This document shows, in pieces, positions 8,392-14,832 of a stretch of 19,760 nt of DNA. The notes under the pieces were generated by a model that saw only the letters and a list, made by a program, of their open reading frames with translations, did no database searches and was not told where the DNA came from. Location: NCBI GenBank assembly GCA_002431845.1, contig DJEH01000100.1, positions 1-19,760 of the forward strand, written 5' to 3'. The stretch is from Prevotellaceae bacterium UBA5903. GTDB taxonomy: Bacteria; Bacteroidota; Bacteroidia; Bacteroidales; Bacteroidaceae. Each line of letters starts with the position of its first letter. Position 1 is the stretch's first letter. The translations under genes and the position numbers were made by a program.

Positions 8392-8468
8392 TTTTTATAG
8401 ATTAAATTTTTACAAAAGAAGGTTAGTCAAACATAAAAAAAGTAGTTTAGAATAATTTAAAAGATATT

Positions 8469-8921
8469 TCATCCATATACATCCATTTCTATAATATGGC
8501 TATATTTTATTCTTTCTCCACTTTCAAGCACAACCATAAAATTAGTATCATCCAATTTATCAACAACCGAAGTGACAGTTACATACGCCCCACCCTCCTT
8601 TACCTCATCGGGTTTAAAATACGTTATTTTAACCATTGGTTGCAAATCAGTACATGCTCTTAAAAGTCCTAACTTACCCTCTAATAGTTCTTTTTCGTCC
8701 TTTTCTATACACTTTTGCTTTTCTGTATAGCGAGCTTTTTCTGCCAAGGCATCATAGTGACCTGTAAGAGCTGCAAAAGCTCCAAACTGCGCAGCTCGAT
8801 CAGTCCTACTCATGCTCTTATGGCGCAACGATACATGGTGAGGCATAGCTATTATATCACCATATAAGGCCTTTATTTTAGCTTCATCTTTGTTGTAGTG
8901 CTGTAAGTCATCATGTTTCAT
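8469..8921 (-). CDS. YolD-like protein, partner of the adjacent Y-family polymerase
   Basis: The 150-residue protein contains the hallmark N-terminal motif MSRTDRAAQFGAFAALTGH (about residues 37-55), typical of YolD-like proteins encoded next to UvrX/UmuC-type polymerases; the same block is followed by an Ala/Glu/Lys-rich helix. The C-terminal part is beta-rich (MVKITYFKPD, GAYVTVTSVVDKLD, FMVVLESGERIKYSHIIEMD), compatible with the small barrel of YolD. YolD is thought to act with the polymerase in damage tolerance, perhaps in the way UmuD' acts with UmuC, but its precise role is unproven. The start codon overlaps the polymerase stop (ATGA, 8918-8921), so the two are translationally coupled. 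No intrinsic terminator is evident between it and the atpD promoter. Confidence 0.8.
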   Translation of the reverse strand: MKHDDLQHYNKDEAKIKALYGDIIAMPHHVSLRHKSMSRTDRAAQFGAFAALTGHYDALAEKARYTEKQKCIEKDEKELLEGKLGLLRACTDLQPMVKITYFKPDEVKEGGAYVTVTSVVDKLDDTNFMVVLESGERIKYSHIIEMDVYG

Positions 8922-10432
8922 GCCTTGTGTCCTCCTATTTGTTTGTTGCGCTCTATCATGGTGGCACCTTTTGCAAAATTTATCCCCTTTAATATTGCAT
9001 TCTTGCCATATTCCTTTTTTATTTGCAATATTGTTTGTTGCAGTTTACGCTGTTTATTATGTTTTTTCTCTTGCGCCTCTTTATCATGACGTAACATTTC
9101 ATAATCTGTAAACAAATCTAACTGCTCTATTTTATTTTGCATTTTTGGGGCATCATTTTCACGCACTACATTGTTGGCTGTAAGCGTTATACGTCGAACA
9201 AGCAAATAGGAATTTACATTATTATCATAGGCATCTAACACATCTGCTATCATCTCGCTTGCCACCGAAGTAAATGTCGCTATATTCACTGTAAAATGGG
9301 CAGGTTTTGGCACACTTCTGCCATAATGATCTGTTACAATATCACCTTTATACACTTTAAAAAAGTCCTTTTTATTCAAACTTTCCTTGTCATAGCCTAT
9401 ATCTACAGTAAGCTGATTTGTTACCACATTCTTATCGAGCAATGTCAAGGCCAAATTTTCAGTCATTTCATATAGCACAACCCTGGTCTTTTCAAAGTCA
9501 TAAGGTTCTTGTAGCACTTGCCCTCTGCTCAAGGAGTTTGTTGCAGGCTTGTAAGCCTTAATATCAGCCAATGTACAAGGTTCCCATCCCCATGCATGAT
9601 CTATAAGCAATTCTGCATTCACACCAAACAAATCATATAGCAACTCCTCATTCCTTACTGATTGTTTAGCCACATCGCCCATTGTATATATCCCATGAGT
9701 TTGTAACTTACGAGCTATGCCTTTACCCACTCTCCAAAACTTTGTAATCGGAGTATATGCCCACAATGTTTCGCGATAGGTCATTTCATTTAGCGAAGCA
9801 ATTCTCACTCCATCCTCATCTGCAGGTAAGTGTTTAGCCACAACATCCATTGCCACCTTTGCCAAATAAAGATTTGTGCCAATACCTGCTGTAGCAGTAA
9901 TACCCGTTTCCTCCAACACATCTTTTATCAAAGTCATTGCCAACTGATGTGCAGTCATTTTGTAAGTAGTTAGATAAGGAGTAGCATCTATAAACACTTC
10001 GTCTATCGAATATACATGGATATCTTCTGCCGAAATATACTTTAAATACACCCCATACACACGCACACTATAATCAATATATTTAGCCATTCGTGGTGGA
10101 GCTATAATGTAATCTATAGCCCAATCATCATGCGCCGCAAGTTGATTATCATCCCACGATTTATTGGTCAAACAATGTGTATAGCAACGTTGTCTACGCA
10201 TACTATTAACTTGTCGCACACGCTGCACTACCTCAAACAAGCGAGCTCTTCCTGCTATGCCATAAGCCTTCAAAGAGGGTGAAACAGCCAAACATATAGT
10301 CTTTTCTGTTCTGCTTTCATCTGCCACAACAAGATTAGTAGAAAGTGGATTAAGGCCCCTCTCTACACACTCAACAGAAGCAAAAAAAGACTTCAAATCT
10401 ATTGCTATATACACACGTTCTTGCTGTTTCAT
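8918..10432 (-). CDS. Y-family DNA polymerase, UvrX/UmuC-like (translesion synthesis)
   Basis: The 504-residue protein is a Y-family polymerase that would copy past DNA damage. The palm begins YIAIDLKSFFASVE, giving the metal-binding Asp12 and the likely steric gate Phe17. The catalytic pair is in YSIDEVFID (Asp144, Glu145). A helix-hairpin-helix segment FWRVGKGIARKLQTHGI lies at 232-248. QLDLF at 437-441 is a textbook beta-clamp-binding motif. The basic tail ends RNKQIGGHKA, as in the UvrX-type proteins of Firmicutes. The variant DLKSF in place of the DinB DMD.F, and the linked yolD-like gene, place it in that branch rather than in DinB or E. coli UmuC. It has its own promoter; no clear LexA-type operator is seen. 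Acquisition from Firmicutes is inference. Confidence 0.92.
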   Translation of the reverse strand: MKQQERVYIAIDLKSFFASVECVERGLNPLSTNLVVADESRTEKTICLAVSPSLKAYGIAGRARLFEVVQRVRQVNSMRRQRCYTHCLTNKSWDDNQLAAHDDWAIDYIIAPPRMAKYIDYSVRVYGVYLKYISAEDIHVYSIDEVFIDATPYLTTYKMTAHQLAMTLIKDVLEETGITATAGIGTNLYLAKVAMDVVAKHLPADEDGVRIASLNEMTYRETLWAYTPITKFWRVGKGIARKLQTHGIYTMGDVAKQSVRNEELLYDLFGVNAELLIDHAWGWEPCTLADIKAYKPATNSLSRGQVLQEPYDFEKTRVVLYEMTENLALTLLDKNVVTNQLTVDIGYDKESLNKKDFFKVYKGDIVTDHYGRSVPKPAHFTVNIATFTSVASEMIADVLDAYDNNVNSYLLVRRITLTANNVVRENDAPKMQNKIEQLDLFTDYEMLRHDKEAQEKKHNKQRKLQQTILQIKKEYGKNAILKGINFAKGATMIERNKQIGGHKA

Positions 10433-10458
10433 TAATTAATCAAGATACACCAATGATA

Positions 10459-10494
10459 TGCATGCAAAGATACACAATGTTTGCAACAAACAAA
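10459..10494 (-). promoter_or_regulatory. Promoter of the Y-polymerase/yolD pair
   Basis: On the minus strand TTTG (10491-10494), 18 bp, TATCTTTG (10465-10472) match the Bacteroidetes promoter well. The start would fall near 10459-10462, inside the 8-bp palindrome TGCATGCA (10459-10466), which could be an operator but is too short to claim. The leader to the ATG is about 28 nt. Confidence 0.75.
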
Positions 10495-10545
10495 AAAGTG
10501 CTATACAAATAGCTACTCTAAGTACCTATCCGTATAACACTTTTT
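10492..10545 (-). terminator. Intrinsic terminator of the nif3-zinc ribbon unit
   Basis: Bases 10493-10506 and 10532-10545 form a 14-bp stem with one mismatch; read on the minus strand the stem ends CACTTTTTTG, giving a U-tract. It lies 28 bp after the stop of the zinc-ribbon gene. Its distal arm touches the -33 box of the polymerase promoter, so termination and initiation signals are packed together here. Confidence 0.8.
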
Positions 10546-10572
10546 GCTTATTGTTCTAAAGAACTAAATCTA

Positions 10573-11385
10573 TTACTTTGCAGTAGTTGTTCTGCGTACA
10601 CGACGTTTTGGCTTATCCTCTGCGGGCTTTTCAATCTTCACACCAGCCAATTCAGGGTCAATCATAATACGGCCACAATATTCGCATACAATGATTTTTT
10701 TGCGCATACGAATATCCAATTGTCGCTGAGGTGGAATTTTGTTAAAGCAACCACCACATGCATCACGTTGCACATACACAATACCCAAACCATTGCGAGA
10801 GTTTTTGCGGATACGCTTAAAAGCAGTAAGCAAACGAGGCTCAATAGTTTGCTCTATAGTTTTAGCCTTTTCGCGTAGTTTTTCTTCTTCGGCCTTGGTT
10901 TCGGCGGTAATGTCATCAAGTTCCGACTTTTTCATATCCAAGTCAGCACGGCGCTCTTCAAGTTGCTTTTTGGCTGTTTCAATATCGCTTTTGCGACCAT
11001 CAATTGCACGTTGTGCTTCGCCTATCTTTTTGTTTTGAAGTTCAACCTCAAGGCTTTGGAATTCAATTTCCTTAGAGAGCATATCATACTCACGATTGTT
11101 CTTTACATCATTGAGTTGAGCCTTATAACGGTCTATAGCCTCTTGCGCTTCCTTAATCTTATTTTTCTTTGCGTCAATATCAGCCGAAAGGTTTTCAACA
11201 TCTTCGTTATACTTTTCTACACGGTGAGTCAAGCCTTCAATTTCATCTTCAAGGTCTTGCACTTCAAGAGGAAGTTCACCACGAAGTGTCTTGATGCGGT
11301 CAATTTCCGAAAGCGTAGTCTGCAATTGATACAGGTTTTTCAACTTCTGTTCAACAGACATGTCTGCAACATCTTTCTTTGCCAT
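10573..11385 (-). CDS. Coiled-coil protein with C-terminal C4 zinc ribbon
   Basis: The 270-residue protein consists of a long charged coiled coil (about residues 10-185, heptad-like Lys/Glu/Leu pattern, with the conserved patch NNREYDMLSKEIE at 96-108) followed by a zinc ribbon with Cys210, Cys213, Cys234 and Cys237 (CGGC...CEYCGR) and a basic Lys/Arg tail. This is the architecture of the widespread 'C4-type zinc ribbon' family (the Chlamydia CT398 type), proteins of uncertain molecular role that have been connected with secretion and sigma-54 regulators in Chlamydia. It is the second gene of a unit with the NIF3-like gene, 17 bp apart, an arrangement that recurs in many bacteria. A specific function cannot be given from sequence. 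Confidence 0.88.
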   Translation of the reverse strand: MAKKDVADMSVEQKLKNLYQLQTTLSEIDRIKTLRGELPLEVQDLEDEIEGLTHRVEKYNEDVENLSADIDAKKNKIKEAQEAIDRYKAQLNDVKNNREYDMLSKEIEFQSLEVELQNKKIGEAQRAIDGRKSDIETAKKQLEERRADLDMKKSELDDITAETKAEEEKLREKAKTIEQTIEPRLLTAFKRIRKNSRNGLGIVYVQRDACGGCFNKIPPQRQLDIRMRKKIIVCEYCGRIMIDPELAGVKIEKPAEDKPKRRVRRTTTAK

Positions 11386-11402
11386 AATATATAATGTATG
11401 TA

Positions 11403-12191
11403 TTAATTAAAAACAATTGGATTTGTATTAATAGAAGTTTCTTCTAAGCGCAATGTAGGGAGTGCATTATGCAATATTCGACGTAATAGCTGTATGGTAT
11501 ATTGTTCACTCTGGTAGTGCCCCAACACAGCTATGAGCAAATCATCTTCGTGTCCAAAATATCGATGGTAACCCATTTCGCCCGTTATAAAGGCATCGGC
11601 TTGTTGTGCTATTGCTTCATCAAGCAAAAAATCACCAGCACCACCACAAAGAGCCACTGTCTTTATCTTATGGTCTATGCATACTTGGTTATGCATCAAA
11701 CCATCTACTTTGAAAACAGATGCCACATGCTTCAAAAAAGCACTAACTTCCATTCCTTTATCTGGCAATTTGCCTATCAATCCGCTCCCACCTTCTGCAC
11801 CTTTTATAGGCTGCAAAAATTTCACATGCTGCAAGCCTAAATGCTCAGCAATCATAAAATTCACTCCTCCAGGTGCATTATCCAAGTTTGTATGTGCCGC
11901 ATAAATGGCTATATTCTTTTTAATAGCCATTGCCACACAGCGTTCAACTTGTGTTTGCCCTGTTAAATGACGCAAGGGCCTAAATATAAGGGGATGATGC
12001 GATACTATCACATTGCACTCTTTCTTTTCAGCCTCTTCTATCACATTTTCAGTGACATCAAGACACAATAAAACCCCTGACACATCTTCGCTCCCTGTTA
12101 ATCCTATCTGCAAGCCAGCATTATCATAGCTTTCCTGCAGTGGCAGAGGAGCAAACCGTTCAAGGGCCTCAGCGACTTCCTTTATCTTCAT
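11403..12191 (-). CDS. NIF3/YbgI-like dinuclear metal protein (Nif3-like 'GTP cyclohydrolase 1 type 2' family)
   Basis: The 262-residue protein shows the family motifs in order: LQESYDNAGLQIG (18-30), VIVSHHPLIF (61-70) with metal ligands His65 and His66, YAAHTNLDNAPGGVN (97-111) with Asp104, GEMGYHRY (204-211), and GHYQSE with His225 and Glu229. These ligands build a dinuclear metal centre inside a toroidal hexamer. Many Gram-positive members are about 360-370 residues because of a central CutA-like insertion; this one lacks it and resembles E. coli YbgI. The 'GTP cyclohydrolase' name in databases rests on thin evidence, so the physiological substrate is unknown. It is cotranscribed with the zinc-ribbon gene and has a -7-like element just upstream. 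Confidence 0.93.
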   Translation of the reverse strand: MKIKEVAEALERFAPLPLQESYDNAGLQIGLTGSEDVSGVLLCLDVTENVIEEAEKKECNVIVSHHPLIFRPLRHLTGQTQVERCVAMAIKKNIAIYAAHTNLDNAPGGVNFMIAEHLGLQHVKFLQPIKGAEGGSGLIGKLPDKGMEVSAFLKHVASVFKVDGLMHNQVCIDHKIKTVALCGGAGDFLLDEAIAQQADAFITGEMGYHRYFGHEDDLLIAVLGHYQSEQYTIQLLRRILHNALPTLRLEETSINTNPIVFN

Positions 12192-12453
12192 ATGCTAATG
12201 AGATATACTTTCTATTTTCAATGCAAATTTACACATTTCTATGCAATTACATATAAAATATCAAGCAAAAAATTATAAAGCATATATTTATGATGCCCAT
12301 TTCTCTAACAATTCTTTTTTTACTTTTGTTTAAAACATCTTGTCACCACATGCTATGCATTGCATAAAACAGCTATTTTCTAAGAGTCTAAGTAGCAAAA
12401 TAGCGTCTTATTTCTCAAACTTTGTAAAAGAATACAACTTTTTTCTGTATTCG
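12192..12453. other. AT-rich gene-free stretch upstream of the NIF3-like gene
   Basis: No reading frame of credible quality lies here. Apart from the -7 box of the NIF3-like gene (12224-12231) I see only AT-rich sequence and a small palindrome TATGCATTGCATA near 12354. Together with 12454-12920 this forms a 729-bp divergent intergenic region. Confidence 0.6.
12224..12231 (-). promoter_or_regulatory. Probable -7 box of the nif3-zinc ribbon unit
   Basis: The minus strand reads TAAATTTG, a full match to TAnnTTTG, 33-40 bp before the start codon. No good TTTG lies at the -33 distance, so the promoter is likely but only half supported. Confidence 0.5.
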
Positions 12454-12485
12454 TTTGTTTGAATATGGATATTCCCATACCTTTG
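12454..12485 (+). promoter_or_regulatory. Promoter of the candidate non-coding RNA
   Basis: TTTG occurs twice (12454-12457 and 12458-12461), followed 20 or 16 bp later by TACCTTTG (12478-12485), a full TAnnTTTG match. The expected start is about 12490-12493. No open reading frame follows before the terminator at 12735. Confidence 0.78.
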
Positions 12486-12602
12486 CACTCGTAAAAAGAA
12501 AACAACTAAACTATTTCGCAAACACAAAAAAGCGAAACGTATTAGTTCACTACAAAATTCCTCCTGTGAAGGAGCAAGATAAAAAGATTAAGGATTAATT
12601 TA

Positions 12603-12664
12603 TTTAGGTTAACACATTAGGTAACAAATTTGATTAGGTAAAAAGATTTGTAGAAAGGTAATTG
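12603..12664 (+). repeat. Irregular TTAGGT-like repeats inside the candidate ncRNA
   Basis: Four AGGT cores (at 12606, 12619, 12636 and 12656) lie in similar contexts: TTTAGGTTAAC, ATTAGGTAACA, ATTAGGTAAAA and AAAGGTAATTG, spaced 13, 17 and 20 nt. They look like repeated single-stranded binding sites rather than a tandem duplication, because spacing and flanks vary. Confidence 0.5.
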
Positions 12665-12734
12665 TTAGATGTAAAAAAGACTCCTAATGAGTCGGTGGGC
12701 GTGGCAATAGAGCCTCGCACCACTTAAGATGAGA

Positions 12735-12756
12735 AAGGGCGGAAGCCCTTTTTTTT
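12735..12756 (+). terminator. Intrinsic terminator of the candidate ncRNA
   Basis: AAGGGC (12735-12740), GGAA tetraloop, GCCCTT (12745-12750), with an eight-T run at 12749-12756. This is a textbook rho-independent terminator on the plus strand, 164 bp before the rlhA start. Confidence 0.9.
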
Positions 12757-12888
12757 ATGCCCTAAAATGCCAACGTTATTGCGCAACAAGCCTTTCCAAC
12801 AACAAAAAATCTTAGTGTATTATTCCTTTTGTTTCGATATTTACTCGTCCTTTGTTCACCAATAGTCTTCCTACACAAATAAAATTGG

Positions 12889-12896
12889 TAACTTTG
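12889..12896 (+). promoter_or_regulatory. -7 box of the rlhA promoter
   Basis: TAACTTTG matches TAnnTTTG and lies 24 bp before the ATG at 12921, giving a short leader of about 20 nt. No TTTG stands at the proper -33 distance. Its location inside the longer open frame that begins at the TTG at 12852 is the main reason to choose the 12921 start. Confidence 0.6.
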
Positions 12897-12920
12897 CAAC
12901 AAAAGTTAGCAAAACCATTT

Positions 12921-14780
12921 ATGCAAGTTTTAAGCAAAAAGAAGACAATAGAGCTACTCGCACCTGCACGCAACGTTGCGTGTGGCATTGAAGCCATTAA
13001 GCATGGCGCCGACGCTGTGTATATAGGCGGACCAAGCTTTGGCGCACGTGCCGCTGCCGGAAATTCAGTAGCCGACATCAAAGAGCTATGCACATTTGCC
13101 CACCTTTATGGCGCACGCATTTACGTAACACTCAACACCATACTATGGGACGATGAGCTAAAAGCAGCCGAAGCACTTATTTGGCAACTCTATGATGCGG
13201 GGGTAGATGCACTCATTGTACAAGACCTCAGTTTGCTTAAAATGAACCTTCCACCCATTGCTTTGCATGCCTCAACACAGATGGACAATTGCACTCCCGA
13301 AAAGGCACAATGGCTTGAAGCTGCTGGTTTCAGACAAATTGTTTTGGCGCGCGAAACCTCGTTAGAACAAACCAAGCGCATTAGCCAAGCAGTAAAAGTG
13401 CCACTCGAGGCTTTTGTGCATGGAGCGTTATGTGTAAGTTATAGTGGTAGATGTTATGCTTCGCAATATTGCTTTAAGCGTTCTGCCAACCGCGGATGTT
13501 GTGCGCAATTTTGCCGTTTATCGTTCAATCTGATTGATGAGAACAACCACATAATAGTTAAAGACAAGCACCTACTTTCGCTCAAAGACATGAACCGCAC
13601 CGCCTCGCTTGAGGAGATGATGGATGCGGGTGTACGTTCGTTTAAGATTGAGGGACGACTTAAGGATATTAACTACGTAAAAAACGTTACTGCATGGTAT
13701 CGCCAAGAGATTGATAAAGTATTGAATCGCCGAGCCGACACCTACATACGCGCCTCGTATGGTAGCAGTACGTTGCAGTTCTGCCCTGATGTTGAACGTA
13801 CGTTCAACCGCGGTTTTACATCTTACTTTCTTTACGGACGGACAGCCGAAAGCATCTGCTCATTTAGCACCCCAAAGGCCGTTGGTCCTGTGGTTGGCAA
13901 GGTTGAGCAAACCAACAGAAAGGCTTTTGCCTTCGCTGCAGCCCCACAATTGGCAGCGCCTTTGGCAGCTGGAGATGGGCTGTGCTTTGTAGACAATCAA
14001 GGTAAATTGCAAGGCTTTAGAGTGAATAAAACTGAAGGTAAATGGGTGTTTCCAGCCAACATGAACGTGCTTTCGGCATTAAAGCGTGGCACAGAATTGC
14101 ATCGCAACCAAGACTATGCTTTTGAGCGTATGCTTGATAAGCCAACTGCTCAACGCACGCTTTCGGCCACCATTGCCCTTCGCGAAATACCCAATGGCTA
14201 TGCCATAGACATGGCCGACGAGAGCGGTTGTCACGTAACCCTACGTTTCGACAATCCGCACGAGGAGGCACGCACTCCACAAAAGGCTTCAATAGAGCGT
14301 CAGTTGAGCAAACTTGGCGATACACCTTTCATTGCCCAACAAATTAGCATTGATACTGAAGGCGAACGCTTCATCCCTGCTTCGGTTTTAGCCAGTTGGC
14401 GCAGAGAAGTATGCAACAAACTTGTGCAAGACCACCTCACATCGTACGAACGCGACAGGGCTGGCAAAATAAACCACGAAAAACTGTCGGCTCTGCTCCC
14501 CGATAGCTTGCCTTTCACCGCCAACATTTCAAACCATTTGGCACAAGATTTCTACACAGAACATGGCGTAGAACACATTTCGCCAGCGTTTGAAGTGGCG
14601 CCCCCCAAGGGCGAAACCGTTATCATGACTTGTCGCCATTGCATACGCTATGCCTTAGGCATGTGTTTAAAAAAGCATGCACAAGCGCCCCAAAAACTCT
14701 CACTGCAACTGCCCGACGGACGTACATTTCCGCTTCGATTTGATTGCCGCAAATGCGAAATGCAAGTACTTTCTAAATAA
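12921..14780 (+). CDS. rlhA: U32-family protein RlhA, 23S rRNA C2501 hydroxylation
   Basis: The 619-residue product follows E. coli RlhA (YdcP) along its whole length: ELLAPARNVACGIEAIKHGA at 11-30, ADAVYIGGPSFGAR, VTLNTILWDDEL at 69-80, ALHASTQMDNC, and the cysteine cluster HGALCVSYSGRC...SANRGCCAQFCRL with Cys171, Cys178, Cys194 and Cys198, expected to bind an Fe-S cluster. The C-terminal half includes the DUF3656-like part and ends GKGETV-like, CRHCIRYALGMC and FDCRKCEMQVL, also conserved in RlhA. RlhA installs 5-hydroxycytidine at 23S position 2501 in E. coli; the old name 'collagenase-like peptidase U32' is misleading. The frame stays open upstream to a TTG at 12852, but promoter position and homology favour Met at 12921. 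Confidence 0.9.
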   Translation: MQVLSKKKTIELLAPARNVACGIEAIKHGADAVYIGGPSFGARAAAGNSVADIKELCTFAHLYGARIYVTLNTILWDDELKAAEALIWQLYDAGVDALIVQDLSLLKMNLPPIALHASTQMDNCTPEKAQWLEAAGFRQIVLARETSLEQTKRISQAVKVPLEAFVHGALCVSYSGRCYASQYCFKRSANRGCCAQFCRLSFNLIDENNHIIVKDKHLLSLKDMNRTASLEEMMDAGVRSFKIEGRLKDINYVKNVTAWYRQEIDKVLNRRADTYIRASYGSSTLQFCPDVERTFNRGFTSYFLYGRTAESICSFSTPKAVGPVVGKVEQTNRKAFAFAAAPQLAAPLAAGDGLCFVDNQGKLQGFRVNKTEGKWVFPANMNVLSALKRGTELHRNQDYAFERMLDKPTAQRTLSATIALREIPNGYAIDMADESGCHVTLRFDNPHEEARTPQKASIERQLSKLGDTPFIAQQISIDTEGERFIPASVLASWRREVCNKLVQDHLTSYERDRAGKINHEKLSALLPDSLPFTANISNHLAQDFYTEHGVEHISPAFEVAPPKGETVIMTCRHCIRYALGMCLKKHAQAPQKLSLQLPDGRTFPLRFDCRKCEMQVLSK

Positions 14781-14832
14781 GTTAGCTCCGCTACGAACTA
14801 ACGCTCCAACAAGCAAACATCCCCTTCAACCC

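Larger units (their letters stand above)
12491..12756 (+). ncRNA. Candidate structured non-coding RNA, about 266 nt, family not recognised
   Basis: A promoter and a strong terminator frame this stretch, and neither strand has a convincing gene. Visible structure, 5' to 3': a hairpin with AACTAA/TTAGTT (12504-12509, 12542-12547) outside a 4x4 internal loop and TTTCGC/GCGAAA (12514-12519, 12532-12537); CTCC/GGAG (12561-12564, 12571-12574); a single-stranded-looking AU-rich part with repeated TTAGGT-like motifs (12603-12664); GACTC/GAGTC with a 5-nt loop (12679-12693); a GC-rich hairpin 12695-12705/12712-12723 with one U-U mismatch, one bulged A and loop AATAGA; then the terminator. The ends do not pair with each other, which argues against a classical 6S RNA. 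It could instead be a long attenuated leader of rlhA, but rlhA has its own -7 box. Exact 5' end is inferred. Confidence 0.6.

Noticed and set aside
8469..10432. Mobile element borders around the polymerase pair
   Set aside because: I looked for an integrase, transposase, tRNA target or flanking direct repeats and saw none; both sides are ordinary core genes.
10963..11394. Plus-strand open frame of 143 codons
   Set aside because: Antisense to the coiled-coil part of the zinc-ribbon gene; the repeated Phe/Leu/Ile residues come from reverse reading of Lys/Glu codons.
12491..12756. 6S RNA as an explanation of the candidate ncRNA
   Set aside because: The 5' and 3' parts do not pair into a long rod with a central bubble; the stems are local. 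Kept as unassigned.
12735..12756. SRP RNA (GGAA tetraloop hairpin)
   Set aside because: The GGAA loop sits on a plain 6-bp stem followed by eight Ts; the asymmetric internal loops of SRP domain IV are absent.
12852..12920. Longer rlhA start at TTG 12852
   Set aside because: The extra 23 residues have no counterpart in RlhA and the -7 box at 12889-12896 lies inside them.
12812..13093. Minus-strand open frame of 93 codons overlapping the rlhA start
   Set aside because: Antisense to conserved RlhA residues and to the rlhA promoter, and no family resemblance.
14677..14832. Longer start of the lipoprotein gene inside rlhA
   Set aside because: It would overlap the conserved C-terminus of rlhA by 104 bases and bury the signal sequence and lipobox.
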